NCBI GenBank assembly: GCA_009746045.1
Contig: RPFO01000166.1
Coordinates: 116,285 to 180,284, forward strand
DNA length: 64,000 bases
DNA from: Mesostigma viride
Lineage: Eukaryota; Streptophyta; Mesostigmatophyceae; Mesostigmatales; Mesostigmataceae
Direction of reading: 5' to 3'
Made by a program: the position numbers and the translations under genes. This document shows positions 23,240 to 36,500 of the stretch, piece by piece. Position 1 is the first letter of the stretch. The number at the start of each line of letters is the position of its first letter. The notes below the pieces were generated by a model. That model saw only the letters and a list, made by a program, of their open reading frames with translations, was not told the DNA's origin and did not search any database.

Positions 23240-23911
23240 CGCTTTTGACGCCAATAGTTACCGGGCCTTGTGGCGCAAGCCCTTGGGCAAGCTAGAGAAA
23301 TGTAGGACCTGTTTAAGGTCCTGGCCGGTCCTCCCTGTTCTTACGTACGGGGCCGAGATGTGGACTCTCACCGCCGACCTTGCCAGCAAGTTGGACGGCG
23401 CGGTCATGCCAACATGCTGCGGTCAATTTTCTTTGTAGGATGCGCTGCCCATATCCGCAAGGAGGACTTGCATACCTCGGCATGCCACTTAATATCACCA
23501 GCACCATCAAGCAGGCACCTGCTGCTAGTAGGGCACTTAGCTGGCACCAACCAGGTAGACACCTCGCGTGGCGGCCCCTCTGGAAGGCGCTGCGCCCCGC
23601 CCAGCTGGGCCAGCCGACCTCCTCACGTGGGCCAGGCCCAGCCAGGTTAGACGCCGCAAGGCCCGCACCTTCAAAGAGCAGCTCGTAGAGAGAGGACATG
23701 GGGAGCCTAGGCCTCTCCGTGATTTGGAAAAAGATGATGGACAAGGCCAAGTGGGCCCAGGTCATAGAGGACAACAACCCCCCTGCAGTGGGGAAGGAGC
23801 GCGGGAGGCATGCCAGACAAGACCCCTAGGGTCGTGAGCACCATAGATATGAGAATCTGATTGTTTTTGTAGATAGCTTGTCGATAGCTTAGACCGGTAG
23901 GATTGCGTGCA
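23240..23911 (+). pseudogene. 5'-truncated LINE fragment (ORF2 C-terminus and 3' UTR)
   Basis: From about 23258 the translation in shifting frames follows the ORF2 C-terminus of the complete LINE: YRALWRKPLGK, VLPVLTYGAE, WTLTADLASKLDGAV, HLAGTNQVDTS and ARTFKEQLVE. Nucleotide identity with 20215-20776 is high but broken by several indels. The 3' UTR ends in ATTGCGTGCACCC and runs into the (CATC)n array, as in the complete copy. Confidence 0.8.
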
Positions 23912-24592
23912 CCCATCCATCCATTCATCCATCCATCCATCCATCCATCCATCCATCCATCCATCCATCCATCCATCCATCCATCCATCCATCCATCCAT
24001 CCATCCATCCATCCATCCATCCATCCATCCATCCATCCATCCATCCATCCATCCATCCATCCATCCATCCATCCATCCATCCATCCATCCATCCATCCAT
24101 CCATCCATCCATCCATCCATCCATCCATCCATCCATCCATCCATCCATCCATCCATCCATCCATCCATCCATCCATCCATCCATCCATCCATCCATCCAT
24201 CCATCCATCCATCCATCCATCCATCCATCCATCCATCCACTATCCATCCATCCATCCATCCATCCACTATCCATCCATCCATCCATCCATCCATCCATCC
24301 ATCCATCCATCCATCCATCCATCCATCCATCCATCCATCCATCCATCCATCCATCCATCCATCCATCCATCCATCCATCCATCCATCCATCCATCCATCC
24401 ATCCATCCATCCATCCATCCATCCATCCATCCATCCATCCATCCATCCATCCATCCATCCATCCATCCATCCATCCATCCATCCATCCATCCATCCATCC
24501 ATCCATCCATCCATCCATCCATCCATCCATCCATCCATCCATCCATCCATCCATCCATCCATCCATCCATCCATCCATCCATCCATCCATCG
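23912..24592. repeat. (CATC)n microsatellite inside a LINE 3' end
   Basis: About 680 bp of CATC units with two CACTAT interruptions near 24238 and 24265. In the complete LINE the same position holds only a handful of units. ORFs across it (Ile-His-Pro-Ser or Trp-Met-Asp-Gly periodic) are artefacts. Confidence 0.95.
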
Positions 24593-24634
24593 GGGTTAAT
24601 GCTCCATGATCGACTCCCCAACGGGAGCACGAGT
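24593..24634 (+). repeat. LINE terminal hairpin between two microsatellites
   Basis: GGGGTTAATGCTCC, CGACTCCCCAACGGGAGCAC and GAGT form the same hairpin as at 20911-20947, with a small insertion in the loop. It is followed directly by GAATGAATG units instead of TTAA units. Confidence 0.8.
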
Positions 24635-25407
24635 TGAATGAATGAATGAATGAATGAATGAATGAATGAATGAATGAATGAATGAATGAATGAATGAATG
24701 AATGAATGAATGAATGAATGAATGAATGAATGAATGAATGAATGAATGAATGAATGAATGAATGAATGAATGAATGAATGAATGAATGAATGAATGAATG
24801 AATGAATGAATGAATGAATGAATGAATGAATGAATGAATGAATGAATGAATGAATGAATGAATGAATCGGAATGAATGAATGAATGAATGAATGAATGAA
24901 TGAATGAATGAATGAATGAATGAATGAATGAATGAATGAATGAATGAATGAATGAATGAATGAATGAATGAATGAATGAATGAATGAATGAATGAATGAA
25001 TGAATGAATGAATGAATGAATGAATGAATGAATGAATGAATGAATGAATGAATGAATGAATGAATGAATGAATGAATGAATGAATGAATGAATGAATGAA
25101 TGAATGAATGAATGAATGAATGAATGAATGACTTGAATGAATGAATGACTTGAATGAATGAATGACTTGAATGAATGAATGTCAGAATGAATGAATGAAT
25201 GAATGAATGAATGAATGAATGAATGAATGAATGAATGAATGAATGAATGAATGAATGAATGAATGAATGAATGAATGAATGAATGAATGAATGAATGAAT
25301 GAATGAATGAATGAATGAATGAATGAATGAATGAATGAATGAATGAATGAATGAATGAATGAATGAATGAATGAATGAATGAATGAATGAATGAATGAAT
25401 GAATGAA
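24635..25407. repeat. (AATG)n microsatellite between two facing retroposon ends
   Basis: About 770 bp of AATG units with interruptions near 24867 (CGG) and 25130-25185 (GACTTG repeated, GTCAG). On the left it is the tail of the plus-strand LINE end; on the right it abuts the hairpin of a minus-strand element, as (CATT)n. It may therefore be two fused tails. Confidence 0.9.
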
Positions 25408-25690
25408 TAGACACGTGACTGCGTCACGTGAGCATAAGTCCTCAGTGTGAGGGGAACATGGGATGGAATGGATGGTGTAAGCTATATAGGTCCTAGTTAC
25501 AGGGTTGTGGGCACCGCGGCCCGAATCGCTATGAATGCCATACGCGGTCACACGCGGAGCCCCCACAGACTTGGGGGTGGTGACCCTCCTTCATCACTGC
25601 TAAGTTGCCATCTATCCTTGCGTACCATCTGCCTCCATATTACAGACAAACCAGGAGGCTGCCTGGGTGTGAGCCCGTTAATTACGTCTA
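25408..25690 (-). repeat. Dispersed repeat family C, copy 1
   Basis: Shares with 50996-51260 the blocks GCGTCACGTGAGCA, AAGTCCTCAG, GGATGGTGTA, TCCTAGTTACAGGGTTG, CGGCCCGAATCGCTATG, GGTCACACGCGGAGCCCCC and ATTACAGACAAACCAGG-like sequence, in the same order. The 3' side on the minus strand ends in a perfect hairpin, CACGTGAC (25412-25419) with GTCACGTG (25423-25430), followed by the (CATT)n tail. It is probably a retroposon 3' UTR. No coding part was recognised. Confidence 0.7.
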
Positions 25691-25885
25691 ACTAGTGTAG
25701 CACATTCTGATTTGGCACGCCGCAAACGTGAAAACCATTTGCGTTCAGGGCCGGTCCGCGGAAAACGCGATCTGCAAATGAATCCAGGCCGGAATCGAAC
25801 TGGGGACCTCTCGCACCAACTTTTGCTGACTATAGGACGGACGTCTCCTGATCCTAAGGCATCGCCAACTGACACCTACAGTCAT
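25691..25885 (-). repeat. SINE-like sequence with tRNA B-box-like motif
   Basis: On the minus strand AGTTCGATTCC (25801-25791) matches the tRNA B-box consensus GGTTCGANTCC, preceded about 60 bp upstream by CAGTTGGCGATG, a poor A-box-like stretch. No full cloverleaf could be drawn. Nearby, CCGCAAA, GTGAAAACCATTTGCG and the CACATTCTGAT block are shared with 55769-55815, so this is a repeat family rather than a unique tRNA gene. Confidence 0.45.
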
Positions 25886-26157
25886 CCGCAAAAGTTCTCC
25901 TTTCCGGGGAGTGATGCAAGCCTTCCGGATTTGGTACTAGGTAAATTATTCGAGATCTGTGTGTGTAGGAGTACTACTACACACGTGTCCACTCAAGACT
26001 TGTTCAGTCTTGAAACGTGAGACGGGCTGAACACATGCATGTCCATGCCGATCGAGTCTATCACGAAAAGTCCACGGGTGGCGGCCCTGCCGCGCGCGGC
26101 CTGGGGCACGCCAGGTGAGGACATATCACCCAGGCTGGGCAGGCTTGGTGCCAGCTA

Positions 26158-26580
26158 GTCTATATCTGATGTGTCTACCTGATCTGTGCGGGCCAGGTGC
26201 CCGGCTAGGCCCAGGCGCCTGTGCCTAAGAATGTGGGAAACATAGGGCAAATCAGCGTACAAATCCTCATTACTAATGTGCAAACCAAAGGGGATGTTAA
26301 GGGCCTTGCGCAGCATCTTGGTGGCGTTGGGCACCGTCGAGTCGTTGCTCCAGCTCCTGCGTCAGTGCCCCAGAGTCTCGGCGCCGTAGGTCAGGATCGT
26401 CAGAATGACGACCTTGAAGAGGTCACGCTTGACGATCCGGGGTAGGGCGGGGTTGCTCGATCCACCAGCGGAGGTGGTCATGGAGTTGCGCCCACGCCAT
26501 GCCGATCCGTGTCGTCAGGTCGTCCTCGCAGTCGGGAAGCCTAGTGTCGAGCAGTTTGAAGTGGCCTGAAGTAGGTTAGT
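26158..26580 (-). pseudogene. LINE ORF2 C-terminal fragment (reverse)
   Basis: The reverse complement encodes, with frame breaks, LLDTRLPDCEDDLTTRIGMAW, matching the KLLGSLLPSCEVDVDHRISLAW region of the complete LINE, followed by degenerate matches to the LTYGAE and HLARTNQVDT regions. Truncated at both sides. Confidence 0.6.
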
Positions 26581-27570
26581 TGACCTCGATGTCGTTAAAT
26601 TAATTAATTAATAATTAATAACTAATACCGGCCAGCCGACCTTGCCAGCAAATGCTGGGATAGCTGAGCTGCGAAGCTGAAAATTAAGAGGCCTCCCTAC
26701 GTCCCCTACTCCACTGTAAGCTTACTGACTATCATTCACATTGCGGTACAAGGTGTACTGACTGCCCATCACAGTTGTGCACCGCGCCGGCCTGGCGGCT
26801 GGCGGCTGGCGCAGGTACAAGGTCTAGTGACGTACATGAGAGGCCTAGCCGCACTTCGGAACACACGAGTTCAGTGTCGGCACAAGAAGGGCCGGCCGGT
26901 GCAGTACGTACCCTTGTGACAATTAAGCGCTAGTTTTACGAGCTACCTACGGCAGGTCGGTCCCCTTTGAGCCCGTCCACGCGTCATATATAAAATGAGC
27001 GAAGCTCAACAAATACCTTCGAGGGCGCTACCCTGTCTAGCAGTAGGCCGCGGGAGCCGTGGGGTCGGAGATCGACAACAGGGCGAAGCCCTTCATTAAT
27101 TAGGGAGCGAGGCCGGTGCCTGCGATCACACATGGCAGCCTGATTCTCCTTGTCCATGATCAATAACGCGCGGGCATGCATGTATGGATCGACGGCACTG
27201 ACATTCCCAAGTAAGCTAGGGCCTGCATCCTGAAGTGATTGTGAAGAGTACTTATTGTGCACTTGCTGTATGTACATGTAATGTCAAGATTTCCAAAGTT
27301 ATGTCTGGCTTTGAGCTGGCTATATATAAACGCAAAGCTTGTTTTTAATAGCACGACAGTTCGTGTAATTTTTTGGGCAAACTATAGAACTGTAGAATGA
27401 CAGGGTAAAGTTCTGCAGCAGGCTAGCTCCGGGCAACAGACCTTCCCAAGTAAGGTATACACGGGCGTAGCCCCTCTTATTGCCCAACATCAAACAATAG
27501 CCGTTTTGCAATTCAATTATCCGCATGTGCATGCACTTAGCATGTTTGAAGATCCCATTCAATAAAAAGA
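26581..27570. other. No gene seen; 3' flank of the helicase gene
   Basis: AT-rich near 26595-26625 (TTAATTAATTAATAATTAAT). No domain is recognised. It includes the downstream flank, and probably the 3' UTR, of the minus-strand helicase gene ending at 27571. AATAAA occurs on the plus strand at 27560-27565 only; no clear poly(A) signal was identified for the minus-strand transcript. Confidence 0.4.
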
Positions 27571-30500
27571 CTATGTGGCCGCGGCTGCTGGAATCAAGGA
27601 GGGAGCCTGCTCCTGGTCCAATCGCTCAGCGCCGTCTGTCGCGGGCACACCCGCATGCGCCCCTGCGGGCAGCCCCGCCCCGCCAGCCTCATGGGGCGCC
27701 TGCTCAAACATCTCGTTGCCCGGGCGGATCTCCCCATTCTCCTTGATGTGCAGCAGCAGCCGGTTGAGGAACGGGTGCTGCGACAGCGTGGCCGAGTCGC
27801 CCACCACTGCCACGTGCTTGCGCGCACGCGTGATGGCCACGTTCATGCGGCGTGAGTCCGCAAGGAAACCCACCGCGCCGCGGTCGTTGGAGCGCACCTG
27901 CCCCCCCGCAATGTGTGCATGTCCCACGGGTCAAGCAGCGGCGGAGGAAGGTGGCACAGACCGTATACGTGAGCGGACCTGGTGCCAAGTCCCACATCGC
28001 CATGGGCAGGCCATCACAGGGGCATTACCACAGGCGCAAACCATCGCATCCCCACATGGCCAATATTTACATGACATTTCCCATGGGGCAAGCAGCAGGG
28101 GATGAACGTGGCATGCGCAGGGTCCCAGAAAGCAACAGAGGGTTTGTGAATATGTGGGTACCAAATGTGGAAATGTTGGCACAGTACATGGGTATCCTTG
28201 TCAAGTGCGTTCATCCCAGTCTACGCGGGTGAAGTAGTGTTCTGTTTGGCACTGAGCCAGCCACTTTCATCGTCCTTACCAGGACTGCTCATCGTTAACA
28301 GCCCGTGCCTTATTACCTCACTGCTCACATCCTTGTAACTCGTCAATGGGCAAACACGGGATTTAGTGTCGTCTATGGCTCCTAGCTCACCATGATTCGC
28401 ACACATTCTGCCCAGTACTGGACTCCGTGCTTCAAATACACGCATCCTCAAGAGCAAGTTCATATATATAATACAAGAGCAAGTGTTCATATCGCAATGT
28501 GCACTTTTGTGCTCACCGCATATAACCAACCAACCACTCTCATCGCTCCTAAATCATATCCCTGGGACCCACCACCATTCCCATACCTACTCATTGCACA
28601 CATGGTGGCACGCCCACCACCCAGATGACGACCGCGTCCTTATGGACCATGAGACTTTTCTAGGTACATGATTCATCGGTCATCCTTTGCTCATCCCCCT
28701 TTGCTTGACATTGACTTTAGTCACACTCTATGGGTCGAGCAATCAAAACAGGTTACCAAAATAGTAGTATAGACATAATATTAGTTCTATTTTCCCACCA
28801 TGGAGATGACGACCGCGTCCGCCTGGCGTCCCTGGAAGCTATCCACACTGGCCACCTCGATGGCCTCGCCCCCAGGGAGGGCCGCCAGCTCCTGCCGCAG
28901 CAGTAGCACCTGAGCGTTGTAGGGTGACTGGACCGCGATGGCGTCCGGCTTGAGGCCTGCGGGCACAGGGAGGGCAGGGGGCAGAAACGAGAGGAAAGAG
29001 GACAAGAAGGTGCGTGAGAAAGGGAGCAACACTGAAGAAGAGGCACGATAAGAAACAGGTGCAAAACACTTGAAAGGAAGGGGAAATATGCATGAAAAGA
29101 GATGAAAGGGGAAATACGCATGAAAAGAGATGAAAGGGGAAATATGAATGAAAAGAGATGAAAGGGGAAATATGCATGAAAAGATATGAAAGGGGAAATA
29201 TGCATGAAAAGAGATGAAAGGGGAAATATGCATGAAAAGATATGAAAGGGGAAATATGAATGAAAAGAGATGAAATACACGACACATGAGGTGGCTCCCG
29301 AGGGAAGTTACACGAGGCAACATCCGCCTCTGGCAAGCGCATCACATCTCACTTATCTCACCTGCCAAATCTATTTGAAAATCCATCTCAGTTATGTCAG
29401 GTGTCTAGCCTAATTGACCTATCACTCGTGGCTCCATCCACCGGAGACCCTGGTTGGCAGAGCACTCCGGGCATACATGCGATGCCATTGCTTACCCTGA
29501 CATGCGGCCTGAAAAGTTAGTGCCTATTAGCCGACTGTTAGCTTCAAACACACACCAGGGAGCAACCAGGACTACTAAGCAACCAGGATCACCAAGCAAC
29601 CAGGACTACTAAGTAACCAGGATCACTAAGCAACCAGGACTACCAAGCAACCAGGATCACCAAGCAACCAGGATCACTAAGCAACCAGGATCACCAAGCA
29701 ACCAGGATCACTAAGCAACCAGGATCACCAAGCAACCAGGATCACCAAGCAACCAGGATCACCAAGCAACCAGGATCACCAAGCAACCAGGATCACTAAG
29801 CAACCAGGATCACTAAGCAACCAGGATCACCAAGCAACCAGGATCACTAAGCAACCAGGATCACTAAGCAACCAGGATCACTAAGCAACCAGGATCACCA
29901 AGCAACCAGGATCACCAAGCAACCAGGATCACTAAGCAACCAGGATCACTAAGCAACCAGGATCACCAAGCAACCAGGATCACCAAGCAACCAGGACTAC
30001 TAAGCAACCAGGACTACTAAGCAACCAGGATCACCAAGCAACCAGGATCACTAAGCAACCAGGATCACCAAGCAACCAGGATCACTAAGCAACCAGGATC
30101 ACCAAGCAACCAGGATCACTAAGCAACCAGGATCACTAAGCAACCAGGATCACTAAGCAACCAGGATCACCAAGCAACCAGGATCACCAAGCAACCAGGA
30201 TCACCAAGCAACCAGGATCACCAAGCAACCAGGATCACCAAGCAACCAGGATCACTAAGCAACCAGGATCACCAAGCAACCAGGATCACTAAGCAACCAG
30301 GATCACCAAGCAACCAGGATCACTAAGCAACCAGGATCACCAAGCAACCAGGATCACTAAGCAACCAGGATCACTAAGCAACCAGGATCACCAAGCAACC
30401 AGGATCACTAAGCAACCAGGATCACTAAGCAACCAGGATCACCAAGCAACCAGGATCACCAAGCAACCAGGATCACTAAGCAACCAGGATCACCAAGCAA

Positions 30501-33500
30501 CCAGGATCACCAAGCAACCAGGATCACCAAGCAACCAGGATCACTAAGCAACCAGGATCACTAAGCAACCAGGATCACCAAGCAACCAGGATCACTAAGC
30601 AACCAGGATCACCAAGCAACCAGGACTACTAAGCAACCAGGATCACCAAGCAACCAGGATCACTGAGCAACCAGGATCACCAAGCAACCAGGATCACCAA
30701 GCAACCAGGATCACTAAGCAACCAGGATCACTAAGCAACCAGGATCACCAAGCAACCAGGATCACCAAGCAACCAGGATCACCAAGCAACCAGGATCACC
30801 AAGCAACCAGGATCACCAAGCAACCAGGATCACCAAGCAACCAGGATCACTAAGCAACCAGGATCACCAAGCAACCAGGATCACTAAGCAACCAGGATCA
30901 CCAAGCAACCAGGATCACCAAGCAACCAGGATCACCAAGCAACCAGGATCACTAAGCAACCAGGATCACTAAGCAACCAGGATCACTAAGCAACCAGGAT
31001 CACTAAGCAACCAGGATCACTAAGCAACCAGGATCACTAAGCAACCAGGATCACTAAGCAACCAGGATCACTAAGCAACCAGGATCACCAAGCAACCAGG
31101 ATCACTAAGCAACCAGGATCACTAAGCAACCAGGATCACCAAGCAACCAGGATCACTAAGCAACCAGGATCACCAAGCAACCAGGATCACTAAGCAACCA
31201 GGATCACCAAGCAACCAGGATCACCAAGCAACCAGGATCACCAAGCAACCAGGATCACCAAGCAACCAGGATCACCAAGCAACCAGGATCACCAAGCAAC
31301 CAGGATCACTAAGCAACCAGGATCACCAAGCAACCAGGATCACCAAGCAACCAGGATCACCAAGCAACCAGGATCACCAAGCAACCAGGATCACTAAGCA
31401 ACCAGGATCACCAAGCAACCAGGATCACCAAGCAACCAGGATCACTAAGCAACCAGGACTACTAAGCAACCAGGATCACTAAGCAACCAGGACTACTAAG
31501 CAACCAGGATCACCAAGCAACCAGGATCACTAAGCAATCAGGATCACCAAGCAACCAGGACTACTAAGCAACCAGGATCACCAAGCAACCAGGATCACTA
31601 AGCAATCAGGATCACTAAGCAACCAGGATCACCAAGCAACCAGGATCACCAAGCAACCAGGATCACTAAGCAACCAGGATCACCAAGCAACCAGGATCAC
31701 CAAGCAACCAGGATCACTAAGCAACCAGGATCACCAAGCAACCAGGATCACTAAGCAACCAGGACTACTAAGCAACCAGGATCACCAAGCAACCAGGATC
31801 ACCAAGCAACCAGGATCACTAAGCAACCAGGATCACTAAGCAACCAGGATCACCAAGCAACCAGGATCACCAAGCAACCAGGATCACTAAGCAACCAGGA
31901 TCACCAAGCAACCAGGATCACCAAGCAACCAGGACTACTAAGCAACCAGGATCACCAAGCAACCAGGATCACCAAGCAACCAGGATCACTAAGCAACCAG
32001 GATCACTAAGCAACCAGGATCACCAAGCAACCAGGATCACCAAGCAACCAGGATCACCAAGCAACCAGGATCACTAAGCAACCAGGATCACTAAGCAACC
32101 AGGATCACTAAGCAACCAGGATCACTAAGCAACCAGGATCACTAAGCAACCAGGATCACCAAGCAACCAGGATCACTAAGCAACCAGGATCACCAAGCAA
32201 CCAGGATCACCAAGCAACCAGGATCACTAAGCAACCAGGATCACTAAGCAACCAGGATCACCAAGCAACCAGGATCACTAAGCAACCAGGATCACCAAGC
32301 AACCAGGATCACTAAGCAACCAGGACTACTAAGCAACCAGGATCACCAAGCAACCAGGATCACTAAGCAACCAGGATCACCAAGCAACCAGGATCACCAA
32401 GCAACCAGGATCACTAAGCAACCAGGATCACCAAGCAACCAGGATCACTAAGCAACCAGGACTACTAAGCAACCAGGATCACCAAGCAACCAGGATCACT
32501 AAGCAACCAGGATCACCAAGCAACCAGGATCACCAAGCAACCAGGACTACTAAGCAACCAGGATCACCAAGCAACCAGGATCACTAAGCAACCAGGATCA
32601 CTAAGCAACCAGGATCACCAAGCAACCAGGATCACTAAGCAACCAGGACTACTAAGCAACCAGGATCACCAAGCAACCAGGATCACTAAGCAACCAGGAT
32701 CACCAAGCAACCAGGATCACCAAGCAACCAGGACTACTAAGCAACCAGGATCACCAAGCAACCAGGATCACCAAGCAACCAGGACTACTAAGCAACCAGG
32801 ATCACCAAGCAACCAGGATCACCAAGCAACCAGGATCACCAAGCAACCAGGATCACCAAGCAACCAGGATCACTAAGCAACCAGGATCACTAAGCAACCA
32901 GGATCACTAAGCAACCAGGATCACCAAGCAACCAGGATCACCAAGCAACCAGGATCACTAAGCAACCAGGATCACTAAGCAACCAGGACTACTAAGCAAC
33001 CAGGATCACTAAGCAACCAGGATCACCAAGCAACCAGGATCACTAAGCAACCAGGATCACCAAGCAACCAGGATCACTAAGCAACCAGGACTACTAAGCA
33101 ACCAGGATCACCAAGCAACCAGGATCACTAAGCAATCAGGATCACCAAGCAACCAGGACTACTAAGCAACCAGGATCACCAAGCAACCAGGATCACTAAG
33201 CAATCAGGATCACCAAGCAACCAGGATCACCAAGCAACCAGGATCACCAAGCAACCAGGATCACTAAGCAACCAGGATCACTAAGCAACCAGGATCACCA
33301 AGCAACCAGGATCACCAAGCAACCAGGATCACCAAGCAACCAGGATCACTAAGCAACCAGGATCACTAAGCAACCAGGATCACTAAGCAACCAGGATCAC
33401 TAAGCAACCAGGACTACTAAGCAACCAGGATCACTAAGCAACCAGGATCACCAAGCAACCAGGATCACCAAGCAACCAGGACTACTAAGCAACCAGGATC

Positions 33501-36500
33501 ACCAAGCAACCAGGATCACTAAGCAACCAGGATCACTAAGCAACCAGGATCACTAAGCAACCAGGATCACCAAGCAACCAGGATCACTAAGCAACCAGGA
33601 TCACCAAGCAACCAGGATCACCAAGCAACCAGGATCACCAAGCAACCAGGATCACTAAGCAACCAGGATCACCAAGCAACCAGGATCACCAAGCAACCAG
33701 GATCACTAAGCAACCAGGATCACCAAGCAACCAGGATCACTAAGCAACCAGGATCACTAAGCAACCAGGATCACCAAGCAACCAGGATCACCAAGCAACC
33801 AGGATCACTAAGCAACCAGGATCACCAAGCAACCAGGATCACTAAGCAACCAGGATCACTAAGCAACCAGGATCACTAAGCAACCAGGATCACCAAGCAA
33901 CCAGGACTACTAAGCAACCAGGATCACCAAGCAACCAGGATCACCAAGCAACCAGGACTACTAAGCAATCAGGATCACCAAGCAACCAGGATCACCAAGC
34001 AACCAGGACTACTAAGTAACCAGGATCACTAAGCAACCAGGATCACTAAGCAACCAGGATCACCAAGCAACCAGGATCACTAAGCAACCAGGATCACTAA
34101 GCAACCAGGATCACTAAGCAACCAGGATCACTAAGCAACCAGGATCACCAAGCAACCAGGATCACTAAGCAACCAGGATCACCAAGCAACCAGGACTACT
34201 AAGCAACCAGGACTACTAAGTAACCAGGATCACTAAGCAACCAGGATCACTAAGCAACCAGGATCACCAAGCAACCAGGACTACTAAGCAACCAGGACTA
34301 CTAAGTAACCAGGATCACTAAGTAACCAGGATCACCAAGCAACCAGGATCACCAAGCAACCAGGACTACTAAGTAACCAGGATCACTAAGCAACCAGGAT
34401 CACTAAGCAACCAGGATCACCAAGCAACCAGGATCACCAAGCAACCAGGATCACCAAGCAACCAGGATCACTAAGCAACCAGGATCACCAAGCAACCAGG
34501 ATCACTAAGCAACCAGGATCACCAAGCAACCAGGATCACCAAGCAACCAGGATCACCAAGCAACCAGGATCACCAAGCAACCAGGATCACTAAGCAACCA
34601 GGATCACCAAGCAACCAGGATCACCAAGCAACCAGGATCACTAAGCAACCAGGATCACCAAGCAACCAGGATCACTAAGCAACCAGGATCACCAAGCAAC
34701 CAGGATCACCAAGCAACCAGGATCACCAAGCAACCAGGATCACTAAGCAACCAGGATCACTAAGCAACCAGGATCACTAAGCAACCAGGATCACTAAGCA
34801 ACCAGGATCACTAAGCAACCAGGATCACCAAGCAACCAGGATCACTAAGCAACCAGGATCACCAAGCAACCAGGATCACCAAGCAACCAGGATCACTAAG
34901 CAACCAGGATCACTAAGCAACCAGGATCACCAAGCAACCAGGATCACTAAGCAACCAGGATCACCAAGCAACCAGGATCACTAAGCAACCAGGACTACTA
35001 AGCAACCAGGATCACCAAGCAACCAGGATCACTAAGCAACCAGGATCACCAAGCAACCAGGATCACCAAGCAACCAGGATCACTAAGCAACCAGGATCAC
35101 CAAGCAACCAGGATCACTAAGCAACCAGGACTACTAAGCAACCAGGATCACCAAGCAACCAGGATCACTAAGCAACCAGGATCACCAAGCAACCAGGATC
35201 ACCAAGCAACCAGGACTACTAAGCAACCAGGATCACCAAGCAACCAGGATCACTAAGCAACCAGGATCACCAAGCAACCAGGATCACTAAGCAACCAGGA
35301 CTACTAAGCAACCAGGATCACCAAGCAACCAGGATCACTAAGCAACCAGGATCACCAAGCAACCAGGATCACCAAGCAACCAGGACTACTAAGCAACCAG
35401 GATCACCAAGCAACCAGGATCACCAAGCAACCAGGACTACTAAGCAACCAGGATCACCAAGCAACCAGGATCACCAAGCAACCAGGATCACCAAGCAACC
35501 AGGATCACCAAGCAACCAGGATCACTAAGCAACCAGGATCACTAAGCAACCAGGATCACCAAGCAACCAGGATCACTAAGCAACCAGGATCACTAAGCAA
35601 CCAGGATCACTAAGCAACCAGGACTACTAAGCAACCAGGATCACTAAGCAACCAGGATCACTAAGCAACCAGGATCACTAAGCAACCAGGATCACCAAGC
35701 AACCAGGATCACTAAGCAACCAGGATCACTAAGCAACCAGGATCACTAAGCAACCAGGACTACTAAGCAACCAGGATCACTAAGCAACCAGGATCACCAA
35801 GCAACCAGGATCACTAAGCAACCAGGATCACCAAGCAACCAGGATCACTAAGCAACCAGGACTACTAAGCAACCAGGATCACCAAGCAACCAGGATCACT
35901 AAGCAATCAGGATCACCAAGCAACCAGGACTACTAAGCAACCAGGATCACCAAGCAACCAGGATCACTAAGCAATCAGGATCACCAAGCAACCAGGATCA
36001 CCAAGCAACCAGGATCACCAAGCAACCAGGATCACTAAGCAACCAGGATCACTAAGCAACCAGGATCACCAAGCAACCAGGATCACCAAGCAACCAGGAT
36101 CACCAAGCAACCAGGATCACCAAGCAACCAGGATCACTAAGCAACCAGGATCACTAAGCAACCAGGATCACTAAGCAACCAGGATCACTAAGCAATCAGG
36201 ATCACCAAGCAACCAGGACTACTAAGCAACCAGGATCACCAAGCAACCAGGATCACTAAGCAATCAGGATCACCAAGCAACCAGGATCACCAAGCAACCA
36301 GGATCACCAAGCAACCAGGATCACTAAGCAACCAGGATCACTAAGCAACCAGGATCACCAAGCAACCAGGATCACCAAGCAACCAGGATCACCAAGCAAT
36401 CAGGATCACCAAGCAACCAGGATCACTAAGCAACCAGGATCACTAAGCAACCAGGATCACTAAGCAACCAGGATCACTAAGCAACCAGGACTACTAAGCA

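Noticed and set aside
23707..25566. 619-codon minus-strand ORF and related ORFs
   Set aside because: Periodic translation of (CATC)n and (AATG)n.
25770..25880. Functional tRNA gene
   Set aside because: A B-box-like motif is present but no cloverleaf or proper acceptor stem could be drawn, and part of the unit is repeated elsewhere.
27575..28105. Plus-strand 176-codon ORF
   Set aside because: Shadow of the last helicase exon, which carries conserved motif VI on the minus strand.
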